Part shown: positions 17,786-25,718 of the stretch, one piece after another | How positions within the stretch are numbered: the stretch's first letter is position 1 | Layout: each line of letters starts with the position of its first letter | DNA from: ChocPot-Mid sp043804925 | GTDB lineage: Bacteria > Bacteroidota > Ignavibacteria > Kapaibacteriales > UBA2268 | DNA length: 64,000 nt | NCBI GenBank assembly: GCA_043804925.1 | Contig: JAZDIP010000002.1 | Span: forward strand, 3,525 to 67,524 | Reading direction: 5' to 3' | Position numbers and translations under genes: made by a program | Notes under the pieces: generated by a model | What the model was told of the DNA's origin: nothing | The model's input: only the letters and a program-made list of their open reading frames with translations | Database searches by the model: none

Positions 17786-18880
17786 TCATAACCGTGTTTC
17801 AACTTTTAAAAATCTGATTTTGTAAAGAGAAAGAAAAGGATTATTCATAAACATCTCCGGTGATTGTTCTTGCCAGGTACTGCCCTTATTAGAGGAATAA
17901 AAAATCACAGTATGCTCATTGCCTGAACCGGGGCTTCCACATAACCATAATTTATTTCCGTCAATTATATCTATGCCTAATAGCCAATCATTTGTTGATA
18001 TATCCCGCTGTGTCCAGTCAACACCTCCATTACCGGAATAAAAAACACCACCATAATCAGTAACTACCACGACTTCGGTTTCGCTTATTAAAAAAATATC
18101 ATTCGCATCACCAAGCGTTGCATTAGGAGTAACATCCGTCCATGTGTTGCCATTATCGTTTGACCTGAATACAAACTTTCCAAAACCTCCAATAACCCAA
18201 ACGCTGTTTCCTAAAATTTTTATCCCGAGATAATGTCCTCCATAAGCTTGTTTAAAATTTAATTCTTTGATAATATCGGGACGTATCCAGTTTAAACCGC
18301 CATCGGTTGTATGCAGCATAATAGGAGTAGAGTCCTGTTCGAAATTTTCACCAACTACCCAGATGTCATTAGCGTTTTTTGCGGCTACTCTTAAAAAGTT
18401 ACACTCCTGATACATCGGGGGAACTTCTATTTTTGTCCAGTTAACAGCCATATCGCTCGATTTGTAAATATTCCCGGAATCTCCAACAATGTAAACATTC
18501 TGGTCGTTCAGTTTAAATATTCCATTGTATGTTGTGTTGGGCAAAGTGCCAACTCCTGTAGCAGTCCAATTATACCCGCCATCTATAGATTTAATAACAT
18601 TTGGAGAGCCGTCCGGTGTTGGTCCGCCAACTATTAAAAGAGTGTTTTTATCGAAAATACACAAATCCAAGAAATAAGATTTTAATTGAGTTGAGTCGGA
18701 TATCGTATTCCATGTTTTTCCGCCATCCTTAGTATGTAAAACAAATCCATAATCACGGTTACTGCCAACCGCCCATCCATAATAATCTGTTTTTGTGTTG
18801 TCGGCATCCTGATTTTCACAAGATGTAATGATGATTAAAACCATGGCAAGTGCAAGAAAATTGACAAAAATATTTTTCAT
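17786..18880 (-). CDS. Lipoprotein with Ycf48/BNR-like beta-propeller
   Basis: The product from the ATG at 18880 is 364 residues and starts with a lipoprotein signal (MKNIFVNFLALAMVLIIITSC). The body is a seven-bladed propeller of the Ycf48/photosystem II stability-factor type, with repeated WxxTxxGGxxW phrases such as HTKDGGKTWNTI, SIDGGYNWTAT and RSNDNGNTWTDV. A start five codons upstream at 18895 is possible but lacks a ribosome site and would place charged residues before the signal. The gene stops just before a decayed T9SS tail, so the ancestral protein may have been a T9SS cargo. Its role is unknown. Confidence 0.8.
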   Translation of the reverse strand: MKNIFVNFLALAMVLIIITSCENQDADNTKTDYYGWAVGSNRDYGFVLHTKDGGKTWNTISDSTQLKSYFLDLCIFDKNTLLIVGGPTPDGSPNVIKSIDGGYNWTATGVGTLPNTTYNGIFKLNDQNVYIVGDSGNIYKSSDMAVNWTKIEVPPMYQECNFLRVAAKNANDIWVVGENFEQDSTPIMLHTTDGGLNWIRPDIIKELNFKQAYGGHYLGIKILGNSVWVIGGFGKFVFRSNDNGNTWTDVTPNATLGDANDIFLISETEVVVVTDYGGVFYSGNGGVDWTQRDISTNDWLLGIDIIDGNKLWLCGSPGSGNEHTVIFYSSNKGSTWQEQSPEMFMNNPFLSLYKIRFLKVETRL

Positions 18881-19040
18881 TTCTCTGACTTTCATATTAT
18901 GTTAATAAATCATTAATTTATGCATTCATTCAAAAATAATTTATAATTCTCTAACCTGCAAGAAATAAATTCCCACACTAATAATAATTATCATTATCAT
19001 ATGCTTTAATTAAAGCTAATAATTAGACTTTTTAATTAGC

Positions 19041-19278
19041 AACACAATATATTCCTTTATCCCTTCTCCTTGCTCCCTTCATTAACAATTAACAATTAAC
19101 AATTATCCATTGATGAAATCTCCTCCTCTTTAAATCCATAGTTCTCCATCCAATACTTCTTTGTAAACTTCAGCATACCCGTTTGTGCAAATTTCAAATC
19201 CCGTTCGACTTTCTGCAAATTCTCAGCATTGCTTATTATTAAATTGAACTTTGGTGGGATGCTGTTTGGGAAATTCAA
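19041..19278. repeat. Duplicated segment, copy A (partial copy of portal gene 3' end)
   Basis: Bases 19041-19278 match 21821-22036 at close to 85-90 percent by eye. The match includes the spacer words AACAATTAACAATTAACAAT and the last ~60 codons of the DUF935 gene. The copies are in the same orientation and flank a 2.5 kb segment carrying two genes. Confidence 0.85.
19096..19278 (-). pseudogene. Truncated copy of DUF935 portal protein C-terminus
   Basis: The 60-residue open frame starting MNFPNSIPPKFNLIISNAEN is nearly identical to the last ~58 residues of the protein at 21869-23011, with a few substitutions and an extra SMDNC tail. It has no ribosome site or phage neighbours of its own. It is a fragment created by partial duplication, not a functional gene. 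Confidence 0.85.
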
Positions 19279-19395
19279 CCGAAAAAATATATTTCATATT
19301 TATAAATTTATTTGTAATTTATTTTTTGAGCTTTTATATTTATTAAAAGAAAATTGTAAGATAATCATTTTTAATCATAATAATAAAACAGACTT

Positions 19396-20658
19396 ATGAA
19401 AAAAATTTACATTACAACCTTATTTTTGTTTATAATACAACTTATCGCTATAGCTCAGGATAGTGATTTTGATAAAACAAGATACAGCAAAGAGCTTTCA
19501 CAACGATTTTTAAAACTGGGTAATACATATCGAGAAGCACAAAATTATGATAAAGCAAATCATTATTTAACAAAAGGGATTAATTTAGCAAAAAAATATC
19601 ATCAAAGTTATTGGATAGCTGTTGGATATGAATACCATGGATACCTTCAAAGGGATATTGGGAACAATGAATCAGCTAAGGAATTTTTACTCCAAGCTAA
19701 ATCAATTTATGATAAAATCATCAGACAAAGTGATGGGAGCAAATCTGTAATAGATGATGTAATAAATTCACTCGGTGAAAAGAGAGAAATAACTAATCAA
19801 AGTCAAAATCAAGAATTATTGGAATTAAAAAAAGAGAACCAATTAATAAAAATTTCAAATGAAGAATATTTATCTAAGATCACAACTTTAGAGGGTGAGA
19901 TCAAATCATTAAAAGAACAATTATCTCAAAAAAACAATAAAACAAATCAGGACACAGTTATTGATAAAGCTAAAAATATTAAAATTATTACTCCCTCAAT
20001 AATTACAAAATCTAAAGCAGAGACCAAACCTGTAACTAAACCTGAAACTAAACCTGAAACTAAACCAGAGATAAAAGCAGAAACAAAAGCTGTAACTAAA
20101 CCTGAAACTAAGACTGAGACCAAAGCTGAGACTCAAGCTGTGGCTAAACCTGAAACTAAGACTGAGACTAAAGCAGAGAAAAAAGCGGAGACTAAATCTG
20201 CAGTAAAACCTGAAACTAAGCCTGAAACTAAACCTGAAACTAAAGCAGAGATAAAAGCAGATAGTAAACCTAAGACTATTAAGGGTAAATTGAATGAAGG
20301 TAATAATGATAGCAGTAATTTTCAACCCGATAATAATTTGAATATTTCAGAAATTGAAACTGCATTAAAAAAACTATTTATAAAAGAAATTCCTGTTTCC
20401 TGGGTTGGATATATGGGTGGTATCGAAGGTGAAATAATATCATTTAAAATAATACAGCAAGGTAAATATAATATAGATAGAAAATACCGGCTATTGAAAA
20501 TTCATGTAAAAGGTAAATGTAAACTTACCGATCCATTTCATAAAAATCAAATTGTTGATTTTAACAATACCGACAACTTCATTTTTACCAGAGATGAAAA
20601 TGAAGAACTAAAAGCGGAATTTCAAGAAAGTTTTAATTTAAAAAACAAGAATGAATAA
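19396..20658 (+). CDS. Exported TPR-like protein with Lys/Thr/Glu/Pro tandem repeats
   Basis: The 420-residue product has a signal peptide (MKKIYITTLFLFIIQLIAIAQ). An N-terminal helical part (residues ~25-115) resembles two or three TPRs (NTYREAQNYDKANHYLTKGI, AKEFLLQAKSIYDKI). A predicted coiled coil follows around residues 140-180. Then come ~85 residues of KPETKxETK-type repeats, and a C-terminal domain of ~110 residues (VSWVGYMGGIEGEIISFKI) of unknown fold. The repeats look like a rod or a peptidoglycan- or surface-spanning linker. The gene lies inside the segment bounded by the two portal-gene copies and on the strand opposite to the phage genes, so it looks like inserted cargo. Function unknown. 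Confidence 0.75.
   Translation: MKKIYITTLFLFIIQLIAIAQDSDFDKTRYSKELSQRFLKLGNTYREAQNYDKANHYLTKGINLAKKYHQSYWIAVGYEYHGYLQRDIGNNESAKEFLLQAKSIYDKIIRQSDGSKSVIDDVINSLGEKREITNQSQNQELLELKKENQLIKISNEEYLSKITTLEGEIKSLKEQLSQKNNKTNQDTVIDKAKNIKIITPSIITKSKAETKPVTKPETKPETKPEIKAETKAVTKPETKTETKAETQAVAKPETKTETKAEKKAETKSAVKPETKPETKPETKAEIKADSKPKTIKGKLNEGNNDSSNFQPDNNLNISEIETALKKLFIKEIPVSWVGYMGGIEGEIISFKIIQQGKYNIDRKYRLLKIHVKGKCKLTDPFHKNQIVDFNNTDNFIFTRDENEELKAEFQESFNLKNKNE
20016..20270 (+). repeat. In-frame tandem repeats encoding (K/A)ETKPETKxE
   Basis: The DNA is built from units such as CCTGAAACTAAACCTGAAAC and ACTGAGACTAAAGCAGAG, preserving the frame of the 19396-20658 gene. Units are 6 or 12 bases in multiples, which favours slippage and length variation without frameshift. 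Confidence 0.85.
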
Positions 20659-20715
20659 AGTATCAACAATAGTTTGAAGAATCACAATTAGATATTAATG
20701 GACAGATAATCTATT

Positions 20716-20738
20716 CTGTCAGGTGTTACACCTGACAG
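20716..20738. terminator. Perfect hairpin, possible terminator
   Basis: CTGTCAGGTG at 20716-20725 pairs perfectly with CACCTGACAG at 20729-20738 around a TTA loop, about 60 bases past the stop of the repeat protein. There is no strong T tract on either side, so it may stabilise a transcript end or be a repeat rather than a standard terminator. The rest of 20659-21015 holds nothing convincing; a 65-codon plus-strand frame at 20759-20956 has no ribosome site or family. Confidence 0.45.
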
Positions 20739-21015
20739 CAATTTACTTTATTTAGTTCATGAAGCTCAACGGATGTAACAAAAAAGACATTCCTGACAAA
20801 AATAATTGGATTATAGCTAGCCCCAAATTGAAAGAATTGGAGTCAATTTTTTATTATCAATTTGATTTGTTTGTTCTATCGTTTTCAAAAATATTATTAC
20901 TATACACTACCAACTTTTTAAAAATCGAAATCACACTCTGCTCTCAAATAGGATAGCTAATTTCTTTGCTCATTCAAAACTGCTTTATATAAACTAAAGG
21001 CACAAAGCATGTTTT

Positions 21016-21615
21016 TTATTTTAATGAATAAGATACAAGAAATGCTTTAAAATCATCGTCATGAGTTTCAGCTACGATTCCAATACCTTTCGACAAATAC
21101 ATAAAAGATTGTTTATTTTTATATTGATATTTTATACAATTAAAAGTTCCTGCTGGTATTGTCATTGTATCTGTACCTATGCATTTGTACCATGCTTGAA
21201 GCGTATCTATCCAATCAATCTTGAGGTCATTAAGTAATTTAAAATTGTAGATGCCTTTGGAATGATTTTCATTAAGTTGGACAAATATAATACCATCAAT
21301 ATCTTTTATAAAACCTCCAAAAGTAGTATCCATAACATTATTGGAATCTTTTAATATAGCCCTACAAATGTAAATATTTCGGGTTATTTCAGAAGAATCC
21401 GGTAAAATAACTGGAAAAGTTTTTATCTCAGTTATTATCCTCTCAAATTTGTAAACTTCAATATCTTCTTTTGTAAAACTATAATTCCAAGTATTTCCGA
21501 TTGCTAAAGGGATAATATACTTTTCATTGTTATCCCCATGTGGATTATTTGAACTATTCTCACAATTAGATAATATCAATAAAATGGTTGTGATGATTAA
21601 TAATAATTTTTTCAT
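21016..21615 (-). CDS. Lipoprotein of unknown function
   Basis: From the ATG at 21615 (TTGGAG upstream) the product is 199 residues. It has a lipoprotein signal ending LILSNC and a following Ser/Asn-rich linker. The phrase YIIPLAIGNTWNYSF near the start and the later TMTIPAGTFNCIKYQYK are typical of a group of Bacteroidota lipoproteins with a beta-rich domain of unknown role. An upstream in-frame ATG at 21648 is less likely because it adds hydrophobic residues before the signal and has no ribosome site. It faces the repeat protein at 19396 and lies within the same inserted segment. Confidence 0.75.
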   Translation of the reverse strand: MKKLLLIITTILLILSNCENSSNNPHGDNNEKYIIPLAIGNTWNYSFTKEDIEVYKFERIITEIKTFPVILPDSSEITRNIYICRAILKDSNNVMDTTFGGFIKDIDGIIFVQLNENHSKGIYNFKLLNDLKIDWIDTLQAWYKCIGTDTMTIPAGTFNCIKYQYKNKQSFMYLSKGIGIVAETHDDDFKAFLVSYSLK

Positions 21616-21820
21616 AACGTTTACTCCAAGTATAAATAATAATAACATTAAACTTTTTAAGAATTATTTTGGTTCTTCATTATTAATAGTGGATAAATTA
21701 CATAAAATTTCTGAAATTGGAAAGAAATTAAATTCAAAAAACAAGTATGGACTTTAGTCCAAAACTTTAGGGATAAAACCCAAACCAATTTTTAAAATAT
21801 ATCCACTACTTAAAAGTAGT

Positions 21821-22036
21821 AACACAATATAATTCTTTCTCCCTTCATTAACAATTAACAATTGACAATTAAGAAATCTCCTCTTCCTTAAATCCATAGT
21901 TCTCCATCCAATACTTCTTTGTGAATTTCAGCATACCCGTTTGTGCCAGCTTCAAATCCCGTTCGACTTTCTGCAAATTTTCAGCATCGCTGATTATCAC
22001 ATTGAACTTCGGCGGGATACTGTTTGGGAAATTCAA
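21821..22036. repeat. Duplicated segment, copy B (within and after portal gene 3' end)
   Basis: This is the parental partner of 19041-19278: it includes the intact 3' end of the DUF935 gene and the AACAATTAACAATT spacer downstream of it. Confidence 0.85.
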
Positions 22037-23011
22037 TCTTACAATGTAAGAAATCAACTCATCAAATACTGATTCGACCAAACGAATATCTGATAAAATT
22101 ACTTCTCTTCTAACCTTGAAATGAGTTTCTGCGGCGGCATAAGAACCCATGTCAAGTTCGGTAGTAAGCGTTTGCGATAATATCGCTTTTGATATTTCCG
22201 CATTGCAGTATTTGATTAGTTCCCTGTAAAGCTCAACAGATGTACTTTTCACAGCTTCGTGTAGTTCCAGCTTGATGTCCATTGGCGATACGATTACGGC
22301 ATCTTCTGTCATGTTCGCAAGCTCTTGTGCGAGAGTTTCTATCTCCTCCCGGCTTGCTCCTCTTGTGTATTGACCTAATAAAAATGGCATTCCGTATTTT
22401 TCAGTAAAGTTCACCCAAAAACGCAAACCGCCATTTTTGAAAGTAACGGGCCAATAACACTTTGACAACAGCGATTCACCGTAAGGATTCAAATATGAAG
22501 ATTCATATCTTGCACAGATTATTTTCATATCGGGTATAATCTCTCCTTCTGAAACACCCGGTATCCTGTATCGCAATTTACCTTCACTGTCGAAAAAAAA
22601 CCATTCCTGCGGTTTGGCAATCAAAGATTTCGGTACAATATATTTTCTATTTCCTTCGGTTATCTCCCAAATTATTTCAATCGGTTGATAACCAAAAAGC
22701 GGTGCTTCAAGTATATCCCGGATGATTTGCTGTATATCCAGAGCTTTAAGGATTTCTTCGACATCTTTAACAACTTTGCTGTCCGCTTTGTTTTGAACAA
22801 TTCTTGTTTCGAGAGAAAGTGTACCACTTTTCCGGGACTGAATACAGCTCCAGACATGCGGGTCATTTTTCAATTCCCTGTATGCTTCTATTGTTTTTCC
22901 TGTCCTTCTCAATACCCGGTCGGGATTTGGGAGCATACCAATAAATTTTGAATAAGGAGACTGCATCTCCCTTGTAATTAATTCACTGATTAAATATTTT
23001 TTGTTTTGCAT
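21869..23011 (-). CDS. DUF935 / Mu gp29-like phage portal protein
   Basis: The 380-residue product matches the DUF935 family (phage Mu gp29, the portal at the DNA-entry vertex of the head). Visible family features are NDPHVWSCIQSRKSGTLSL near residue 50, PLFGYQPIEIIWE near 105, KYGMPFLLGQYTRGASREE near 210, and SKAILSQTLTTELDMGSYAAAETHFKVR near 280. It is shorter than the ~500 residues usual for the family, lacking a long C-terminal extension. AAGGTGAATT precedes the ATG. It is the last gene of the minus-strand head cassette, whereas in Mu the portal precedes the protease and capsid genes. Its 3' end has been partly duplicated at 19.1 kb. Confidence 0.88.
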   Translation of the reverse strand: MQNKKYLISELITREMQSPYSKFIGMLPNPDRVLRRTGKTIEAYRELKNDPHVWSCIQSRKSGTLSLETRIVQNKADSKVVKDVEEILKALDIQQIIRDILEAPLFGYQPIEIIWEITEGNRKYIVPKSLIAKPQEWFFFDSEGKLRYRIPGVSEGEIIPDMKIICARYESSYLNPYGESLLSKCYWPVTFKNGGLRFWVNFTEKYGMPFLLGQYTRGASREEIETLAQELANMTEDAVIVSPMDIKLELHEAVKSTSVELYRELIKYCNAEISKAILSQTLTTELDMGSYAAAETHFKVRREVILSDIRLVESVFDELISYIVRLNFPNSIPPKFNVIISDAENLQKVERDLKLAQTGMLKFTKKYWMENYGFKEEEIS

Positions 23012-23022
23012 AATTCACCTTA

Positions 23023-23190
23023 TTATTTTTCTGTATATTTTCTTATTAAATAACCTATTACAACACCTGCAACGGCTATTTCAGGAATTTCCCACCCACT
23101 ATCTACATTTATTTCGAATAGCACAAAAACGATTGCCGTCAACAATCCCAAAAGATATGAAAGTATCGATATTATCACAATATCTTTCAT
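23023..23190 (-). CDS. 55-residue membrane protein in the phage head cassette
   Basis: An ORF from the ATG at 23190 to the TAA at 23023 encodes MKDIVIISILSYLLGLLTAI and then a second hydrophobic segment (EIAVAGVVIGYLI), ending RKYTEK. The ribosome site GGAAAAGGA sits right before the ATG. The start overlaps the stop of the upstream gene by four bases, and the stop is 11 bases before the portal gene, so it is translationally coupled. Two membrane helices and the phage context recall small holin-like proteins, but no lysin gene is near, so the role is open. Confidence 0.7.
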   Translation of the reverse strand: MKDIVIISILSYLLGLLTAIVFVLFEINVDSGWEIPEIAVAGVVIGYLIRKYTEK

Positions 23191-23543
23191 TCCTTTTCCC
23201 TGTACCTTACTATCACATTTAACTTACCCGTTAGGATACTGTTCTTGATATATTTTAATTTGAAAAATTCGTAAGCCGGGCTTAACTCATACAAAATTGA
23301 ATTTGCTCTGTTGCTTAACGTATTTACATTAAATGATGTAAGTAAAGTCGAACTGTTTTGGTCGTTAGTACCATGCAATTCAATAACACCATCGTAAATG
23401 GGTGATACATCATCCCAAATTATCTGGATTGAAACAGCTTCAAACGGTTTACTATACCTGCTGATTCCGTCGAGCCGGAGTTGAATCCAGTAAGTTTCCA
23501 GATTCAGTACCATATTATGATTTTTTATTACTTCTGATATCAT
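23187..23543 (-). CDS. Phage-associated hypothetical protein
   Basis: The 118-residue product (MISEVIKNHNMVLNLETYWI...) has a beta-rich pattern: WIQLRLDGISRYSKPFEAVSI, then GVIELHGTNDQNSS, then LSPAYEFFKLKYIKNSILTGKLNVIV. This looks like a small virion or head-tail completion protein with a jelly-roll/Ig-like pattern, but I recognise no family. It sits between the gp36-like gene and the small membrane protein and overlaps the latter by four bases. Confidence 0.7.
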   Translation of the reverse strand: MISEVIKNHNMVLNLETYWIQLRLDGISRYSKPFEAVSIQIIWDDVSPIYDGVIELHGTNDQNSSTLLTSFNVNTLSNRANSILYELSPAYEFFKLKYIKNSILTGKLNVIVRYREKE

Positions 23544-23584
23544 TTTATTTCTTTCTGATTTTATAAAAATTTATTTTATGTTTT

Positions 23585-23664
23585 GTCATTCTGAGCGAAG
23601 CGAAGAATCCAATATCCATATCATTTCTGGATTCTTCACTTCACTTCGTTACGTTCAGAATGAC
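23585..23664. repeat. REP-like inverted repeat, variant within the phage cassette
   Basis: GTCATTCTGAGCGAAGCGAAGAATCC at 23585-23610 is inverted as GGATTCTTCACTTCACTTCG...CAGAATGAC at 23629-23664. It is a diverged member of the repeat family seen elsewhere in the window. It lies in the 241-base spacer between the 23543 and 23785 genes and could form a strong hairpin inside the cassette transcript. Confidence 0.8.
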
Positions 23665-23784
23665 ATTTATTGAAAAATCTGTTTTCTTTTCCATAAGCTA
23701 AAGCTCGTGGCTATATATTTTCTCAGACTTTCGTTGCTTCTGACCTTCTTCCCGTCCAACAGTCTAAAAACCTGTCGTCTTATT

Positions 23785-24228
23785 CTATGAAAACTCATCT
23801 AAAACATCGTCAGAGAATAATCTTTGATTATCTGTCTTATTAGATAAAATTGTCTTTGGTGGATTTGTTGAATGTTCTAAATCCATCAATGTTATTACTC
23901 CCTCTCTTAGGTCCTTAAGCATTTTAATTGCATAAATTCTTCTCCATATTATTGAATTGGGAACAGAACTGTTTTTATATGCAATTTCATAAAGGTAAAC
24001 GACAGTAAGGTCAACTGAAAGTTTAATTACTAATGGAGGCACAGGTTCCTCGGTAAAAGGAACCTGATATACACCCCACAAATAAGTATCAATTGTTCTG
24101 TCAGCATTAATCCTTGCAAACTCTACCCTGTCCCAATCAATTGTTGTTCCCGTTGGGTCGCCTGTTAAAATTGCAAGCTCGCTTTCTGAGAACTCAAACA
24201 ATAGGTCATTATCAACTGAATAACTCAT
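23785..24228 (-). CDS. DUF1320 / Mu gp36-like head protein
   Basis: The 147-residue product fits the DUF1320 family (Mu gp36), predicted head-completion or connector proteins. The signs are FEFSESELAILTGDPTGTTIDWDRVEFARINADRTIDTYLWGVY at the N-terminus followed by a helical stretch (PPLVIKLSVDLTVVYLYEIAYKN) and IKMLKDLREGVITL. Its place directly downstream of capsid and cement genes matches the family's usual order. It ends before a repeat-filled spacer. Confidence 0.85.
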   Translation of the reverse strand: MSYSVDNDLLFEFSESELAILTGDPTGTTIDWDRVEFARINADRTIDTYLWGVYQVPFTEEPVPPLVIKLSVDLTVVYLYEIAYKNSSVPNSIIWRRIYAIKMLKDLREGVITLMDLEHSTNPPKTILSNKTDNQRLFSDDVLDEFS

Positions 24229-24243
24229 TTTACTTTCTTTCGT

Positions 24244-24588
24244 TTAAGGTACAAGTTTAATTTTAATATATCCTGCACCGGAACAAGCATCAATGGCTCT
24301 CCCATTAATAACGCTCAGTTCACCTGCTGTTTTTGCTTTGCCGTTTGTATCAGCCGCAACGTTTGCTCCGGCGAGAATTGCTTCCGAGCTTTCGACAACG
24401 ACTGTCCCGAGACTCACAACAGAAGCTAATTCTTCGTCGAGCCAATCTATTTCGGTTACTCCAAAAGCCATTGTATCTTCATCGCAAAGCGAACCGGAAT
24501 AATTTACAAATCTGCATGCAGGTAAATCTTCGCCGGCTGTTACTGTAAGCAATTGCAAGGGTTGATATGTTTTATTATGTGTTGACAT
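24244..24588 (-). CDS. Small capsid cement/decoration-like protein (DUF2190-like)
   Basis: The 114-residue product starts MSTHNKTYQPLQLLTVTAGEDLPACRFV. Its phrases FGVTEIDWLDEELASVVSLGTVVVE, AGANVAADTNGKAKTAGE and GRAIDACSGAGYIKIKLVP are characteristic of phage capsid-stabilising proteins of the DUF2190 type. It lies 11 bases after the capsid gene and 15 bases before the gp36-like gene. Confidence 0.8.
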   Translation of the reverse strand: MSTHNKTYQPLQLLTVTAGEDLPACRFVNYSGSLCDEDTMAFGVTEIDWLDEELASVVSLGTVVVESSEAILAGANVAADTNGKAKTAGELSVINGRAIDACSGAGYIKIKLVP

Positions 24589-24599
24589 GTTTTTTCCTC

Positions 24600-25544
24600 C
24601 TATAAATGATTAGTATCTGAAATTAAATAAGCCGCATCACTGCTTGTTACTTTGATGCAATAGTTGTCAGTATTCCTGATAACCTTGATTTTACCGCCGT
24701 TTTCGTAGTATGTATCAATTTCCGGTTTACCTTCTCTTTGGAATGTATATCCGTAACTCGGATTAAATTCGGAACGGTTGTGCTTCTCGTTTTTATCAAC
24801 ATAAGCCAGAATCACGTTATCATTCCAAACATCAGAAATCGTTTCACCATCCGTTGAATATACCGACAAGCCGACATGAATATCCTTGATTTCGGTCAAT
24901 TCTCTGAGAATGTCATTTGTAACTTTTGTTAATCCCGAATACTGAACTTTTTCAAGAACAGCAGGATGGTTCATCAATGCACGATAGCTTGACTCACCGA
25001 TGAGCATTGTATTTGGGAATTTTCCAATCAACTGCCGAACGGCATTCATGCCATCCTTAATATCAGCAATCGGGTCAACTGTCAGTATAGTATAATCATC
25101 CCATGCATTCAAAGCAGTAATAACTTTTTTCAATCCTGCAGCATAATTGCCTGCATCCTGAGCCATATCTGCGGCTTCTTTTTCCTTGCCAAGCAAAAGA
25201 ATATCCATTAATTCTTTGGTTACTCTCTGCTCATATTTTTGAGAGGACAATGCTTCCTCTTCTTCGAGATAATCGAGAGCAATCTCAATATCTTTCTCCA
25301 CTGTTTCGAATTCCACGAAACTAATATCCGAAGGCGGTATCCTGTTTGAAGCCGCTCTTATTGCCCTGTCCGTATCGCGAACAATAAAAGCGTCTTTTCC
25401 GAATACAGGCACCTTTCCTTTCATTTTCGAAACCTGCACATGCGGGAATAAAAAGTCTGCGACCAATCCCGTATTGCTGTAGCCCTGTGCAATAGTCGTA
25501 AGCACCGGGTCAATCATTCTTAATTCATCTAACCTATTTGGCAT
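24600..25544 (-). CDS. Phage major capsid protein
   Basis: The 314-residue product has the length of a Mu gpT-type head subunit. The N-terminal part contains TGLVADFLFPHVQVSKMKGK and the E-loop-like IPPSDISFVEFETVEKDIEIALD. The middle has NTMLIGESSYRALMNHPAVLEK, and the end has NPSYGYTFQREGKPEIDTYYENGGKIKVIR, all typical of HK97-fold capsid proteins found beside cement and gp36 genes. The upstream protease/scaffold gene and downstream cement gene support the call. Which capsid family it belongs to would need a profile search. Confidence 0.87.
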   Translation of the reverse strand: MPNRLDELRMIDPVLTTIAQGYSNTGLVADFLFPHVQVSKMKGKVPVFGKDAFIVRDTDRAIRAASNRIPPSDISFVEFETVEKDIEIALDYLEEEEALSSQKYEQRVTKELMDILLLGKEKEAADMAQDAGNYAAGLKKVITALNAWDDYTILTVDPIADIKDGMNAVRQLIGKFPNTMLIGESSYRALMNHPAVLEKVQYSGLTKVTNDILRELTEIKDIHVGLSVYSTDGETISDVWNDNVILAYVDKNEKHNRSEFNPSYGYTFQREGKPEIDTYYENGGKIKVIRNTDNYCIKVTSSDAAYLISDTNHL

Positions 25545-25718
25545 TTTATTTTCTCCTTTATTTATTTGTTAATTTTAATTCTCTCTGTGTATCTCCGTGT
25601 CTTCTCAGTGAAACTCTGTGTAATTTTTGAAGAAGTCATTTTAACACTAAGCTCACAAAGTATTTTCACTAAGTTCACAAAGGGATATTTGTCCATTATT
25701 TTAATCTTCACTAATATT

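Noticed and set aside
19996..20325. Minus-strand 109-codon Phe/Ser/Arg repeat frame
   Set aside because: It is the reverse reading of the KETP repeat array in the 19396 gene.
20759..20956. Plus-strand 65-codon frame after the KETP protein
   Set aside because: No ribosome site, no recognisable family, low-complexity AT-rich sequence; kept only as a note in the hairpin entry.
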